This document shows, one piece after another, positions 6,260-7,293 of a stretch of 7,293 nucleotides of DNA. Under the pieces are notes generated by a model. It worked only from the letters and a program-made list of their open reading frames with translations, was not told the origin of the DNA and did not search any database. Position 1 is the first letter of the stretch. Every line of letters starts with the position of its first letter. The DNA comes from an uncultured Persicitalea sp. (GTDB lineage: Bacteria > Bacteroidota > Bacteroidia > Cytophagales > Spirosomataceae), in assembly GCA_950075905.1 (NCBI GenBank), contig CATMVR010000248.1:1-7293 (forward strand), read 5' to 3'. Both the position numbers and the translations under genes were made by a program.

Positions 6260-6342
6260 AGAATGGTAGTTTGTACGTATCTTTCCATAGAATTTTTCTC
6301 TATTCTTGTTATAGCGGCCCCTTCAGACATTCCGTTCAAATC

Positions 6343-6350
6343 CAAAGATA
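6343..6350 (-). promoter_or_regulatory. Putative -7 element for the DUF4249/TonB receptor operon
   Basis: On the minus strand this reads TATCTTTG, an exact match to the Bacteroidota -7 consensus TAnnTTTG, 83 bases upstream of the DUF4249 start. A TTG at the usual -33 distance (19-22 bases further upstream) is not seen, so only half of the promoter is supported. A leader of roughly 75 bases would result. Confidence 0.4.
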
Positions 6351-6437
6351 GCCAAACCTTTTTTGAATAGATTACGTACCGGTCATTCTTTATACAGTGT
6401 GATTTAACTACTTCCTTTTCCATAAAAATACAGACCC

Positions 6438-7293
6438 ATGTTCAGTCCGCTTAGAAGTACCTATACAGTCCAATTCTCCCCTCTATTAAAATTTATGTGT
6501 GTGTGGTTTTGTCTCCTGACGCCGGTCCTCACCGCCCGCGCGCAGACCCAAAGCCCCTCCGAACAGGTAATCATCACCTCCCAAAATCAGAAAACGGGGG
6601 TCAGCGCCAACGATAAAGGCGAACTACTGGTAAATGTCTCTCCTAAAGATGCGCAGGCTATTAAGAAACGTGGCTACGTACAGTACAGCGACCTGGGTGC
6701 GAAGGGTGATGGCAAGACCGACGACATGGACGCCATCGCGGCGGCCCACGCCTACGCCAATCAGCAGGGGTTGCCGGTGAAAGCCAACGAGGGCGCTACC
6801 TACTACATCAGCGGAAAGGAGCGTACCGCCCAGGTCCGGACCAACACCGATTTTGGCAAGGCGGCCTTTATCATTGACGATGTGAATGTGCAAAACCGCA
6901 ATGCTTCGGTGTTTGTGGTCGGTTCCAGCCTGCAACCGTTTCCGTTGAAAGGCATAACGACTTTGAAGCGCAATCAGAAAAAAATCAACGCCACCCTACC
7001 CGGCCCCTGCCTGATTACGGTCACGAATGCCAACAAGAAGCACTACATCCGCTACGGCCTGAACCAGAACAACGGCGCGTCGCAAACGGACATTTTTATA
7101 GTAGATAAAAACGGCAACGTGGATATGGACGCGCCCATCATCTGGGACTTCGACCAGATCACGGAAATCAGGGCCCTTCCGATAGATGAAAAACCGCTGA
7201 CTATCAACGGCGGACGGTTTACGACCATCGCCAATCAGGCCGAGTCGAAGTATACCTACTACCAGCGCAACATCCTGATCAGACGCTCCAACG
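6438..7293 (+). CDS. Secreted pectate-lyase-like (parallel beta-helix) protein, N-terminal part
   Basis: An open frame starts at the ATG at 6438 and is still open at the window end (285 codons seen). The N-terminus (about 1-35) has basic residues, a hydrophobic stretch (FMCVWFCLLTPVLTA) and an A-R-A/Q cleavage site, a Sec signal peptide. A linker (about 37-78) follows. Next comes the start-of-helix signature of the pectate lyase superfamily/GH28-related group (PF12708): YSDLGAKGDGKTDD at 83-96, AIAAAHAYANQQGLPV at 99-114 and GATYYISG at 119-126. Later stretches (IIWDF, LTINGGRFTTIA) look like beta-helix coils. Such proteins cut or bind acidic polysaccharides, but the active-site coils lie beyond the window, so activity and substrate are unknown. 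An internal ATG at 6495 would drop the basic n-region and is less likely. There is no Shine-Dalgarno. The gene is divergent from the DUF4249 operon, with 178 bp between. Confidence 0.85.
   Translation, partial: MFSPLRSTYTVQFSPLLKFMCVWFCLLTPVLTARAQTQSPSEQVIITSQNQKTGVSANDKGELLVNVSPKDAQAIKKRGYVQYSDLGAKGDGKTDDMDAIAAAHAYANQQGLPVKANEGATYYISGKERTAQVRTNTDFGKAAFIIDDVNVQNRNASVFVVGSSLQPFPLKGITTLKRNQKKINATLPGPCLITVTNANKKHYIRYGLNQNNGASQTDIFIVDKNGNVDMDAPIIWDFDQITEIRALPIDEKPLTINGGRFTTIANQAESKYTYYQRNILIRRSN

Overview
This window looks like a chromosomal piece of a Bacteroidota genome, most likely from the Cytophagales (Spirosoma/Dyadobacter-like). That placement is inference from content. It rests on a TonB-dependent receptor with an N-terminal carboxypeptidase-like (CarboxypepD_reg) domain, a DUF4249 lipoprotein next to it, a stand-alone CheY-like receiver, main genes with no clear Shine-Dalgarno sequence, and promoter-like boxes of the Bacteroidota type (TTG / TAnnTTTG). 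No rRNA, tRNA, insertion sequence or CRISPR array was seen.

Layout. Positions 1-207 (- strand) hold the 5' end of an unrecognised lipoprotein gene that runs off the left edge. A 352-bp divergent spacer separates it from a 425-aa multi-helix membrane protein of the MscS-like/CmpX type (560-1837, +), which ends at a strong intrinsic terminator (1859-1914). An AT-rich spacer follows, with phased A-tracts and repeated AGTTAAT boxes resembling LytTR-regulator sites, placed just upstream of a plausible promoter for a 140-aa single-domain response regulator (2129-2551, +). A 169-bp convergent spacer (2552-2720) holds a nine-residue micro-ORF with an unusually strong Shine-Dalgarno sequence, and a stretch complementary to part of the channel gene.

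Positions 6259 down to 2721 (- strand) form a two-gene operon: a DUF4249 outer-membrane lipoprotein, then, overlapping by ATGA, an 805-aa TonB-dependent receptor. They probably form one outer-membrane uptake unit of unknown substrate. After a 178-bp divergent spacer, a secreted pectate-lyase-like (parallel beta-helix) protein starts at 6438 (+) and runs off the right edge; it is open to the window end.

The genes do not form one obvious pathway. The clearest unit is the DUF4249/TonB pair. The most interesting signals lie in the spacers around the response regulator: a candidate LytTR-type control region and a candidate small antisense RNA or degenerate repeat. Both are hypotheses from the sequence alone.
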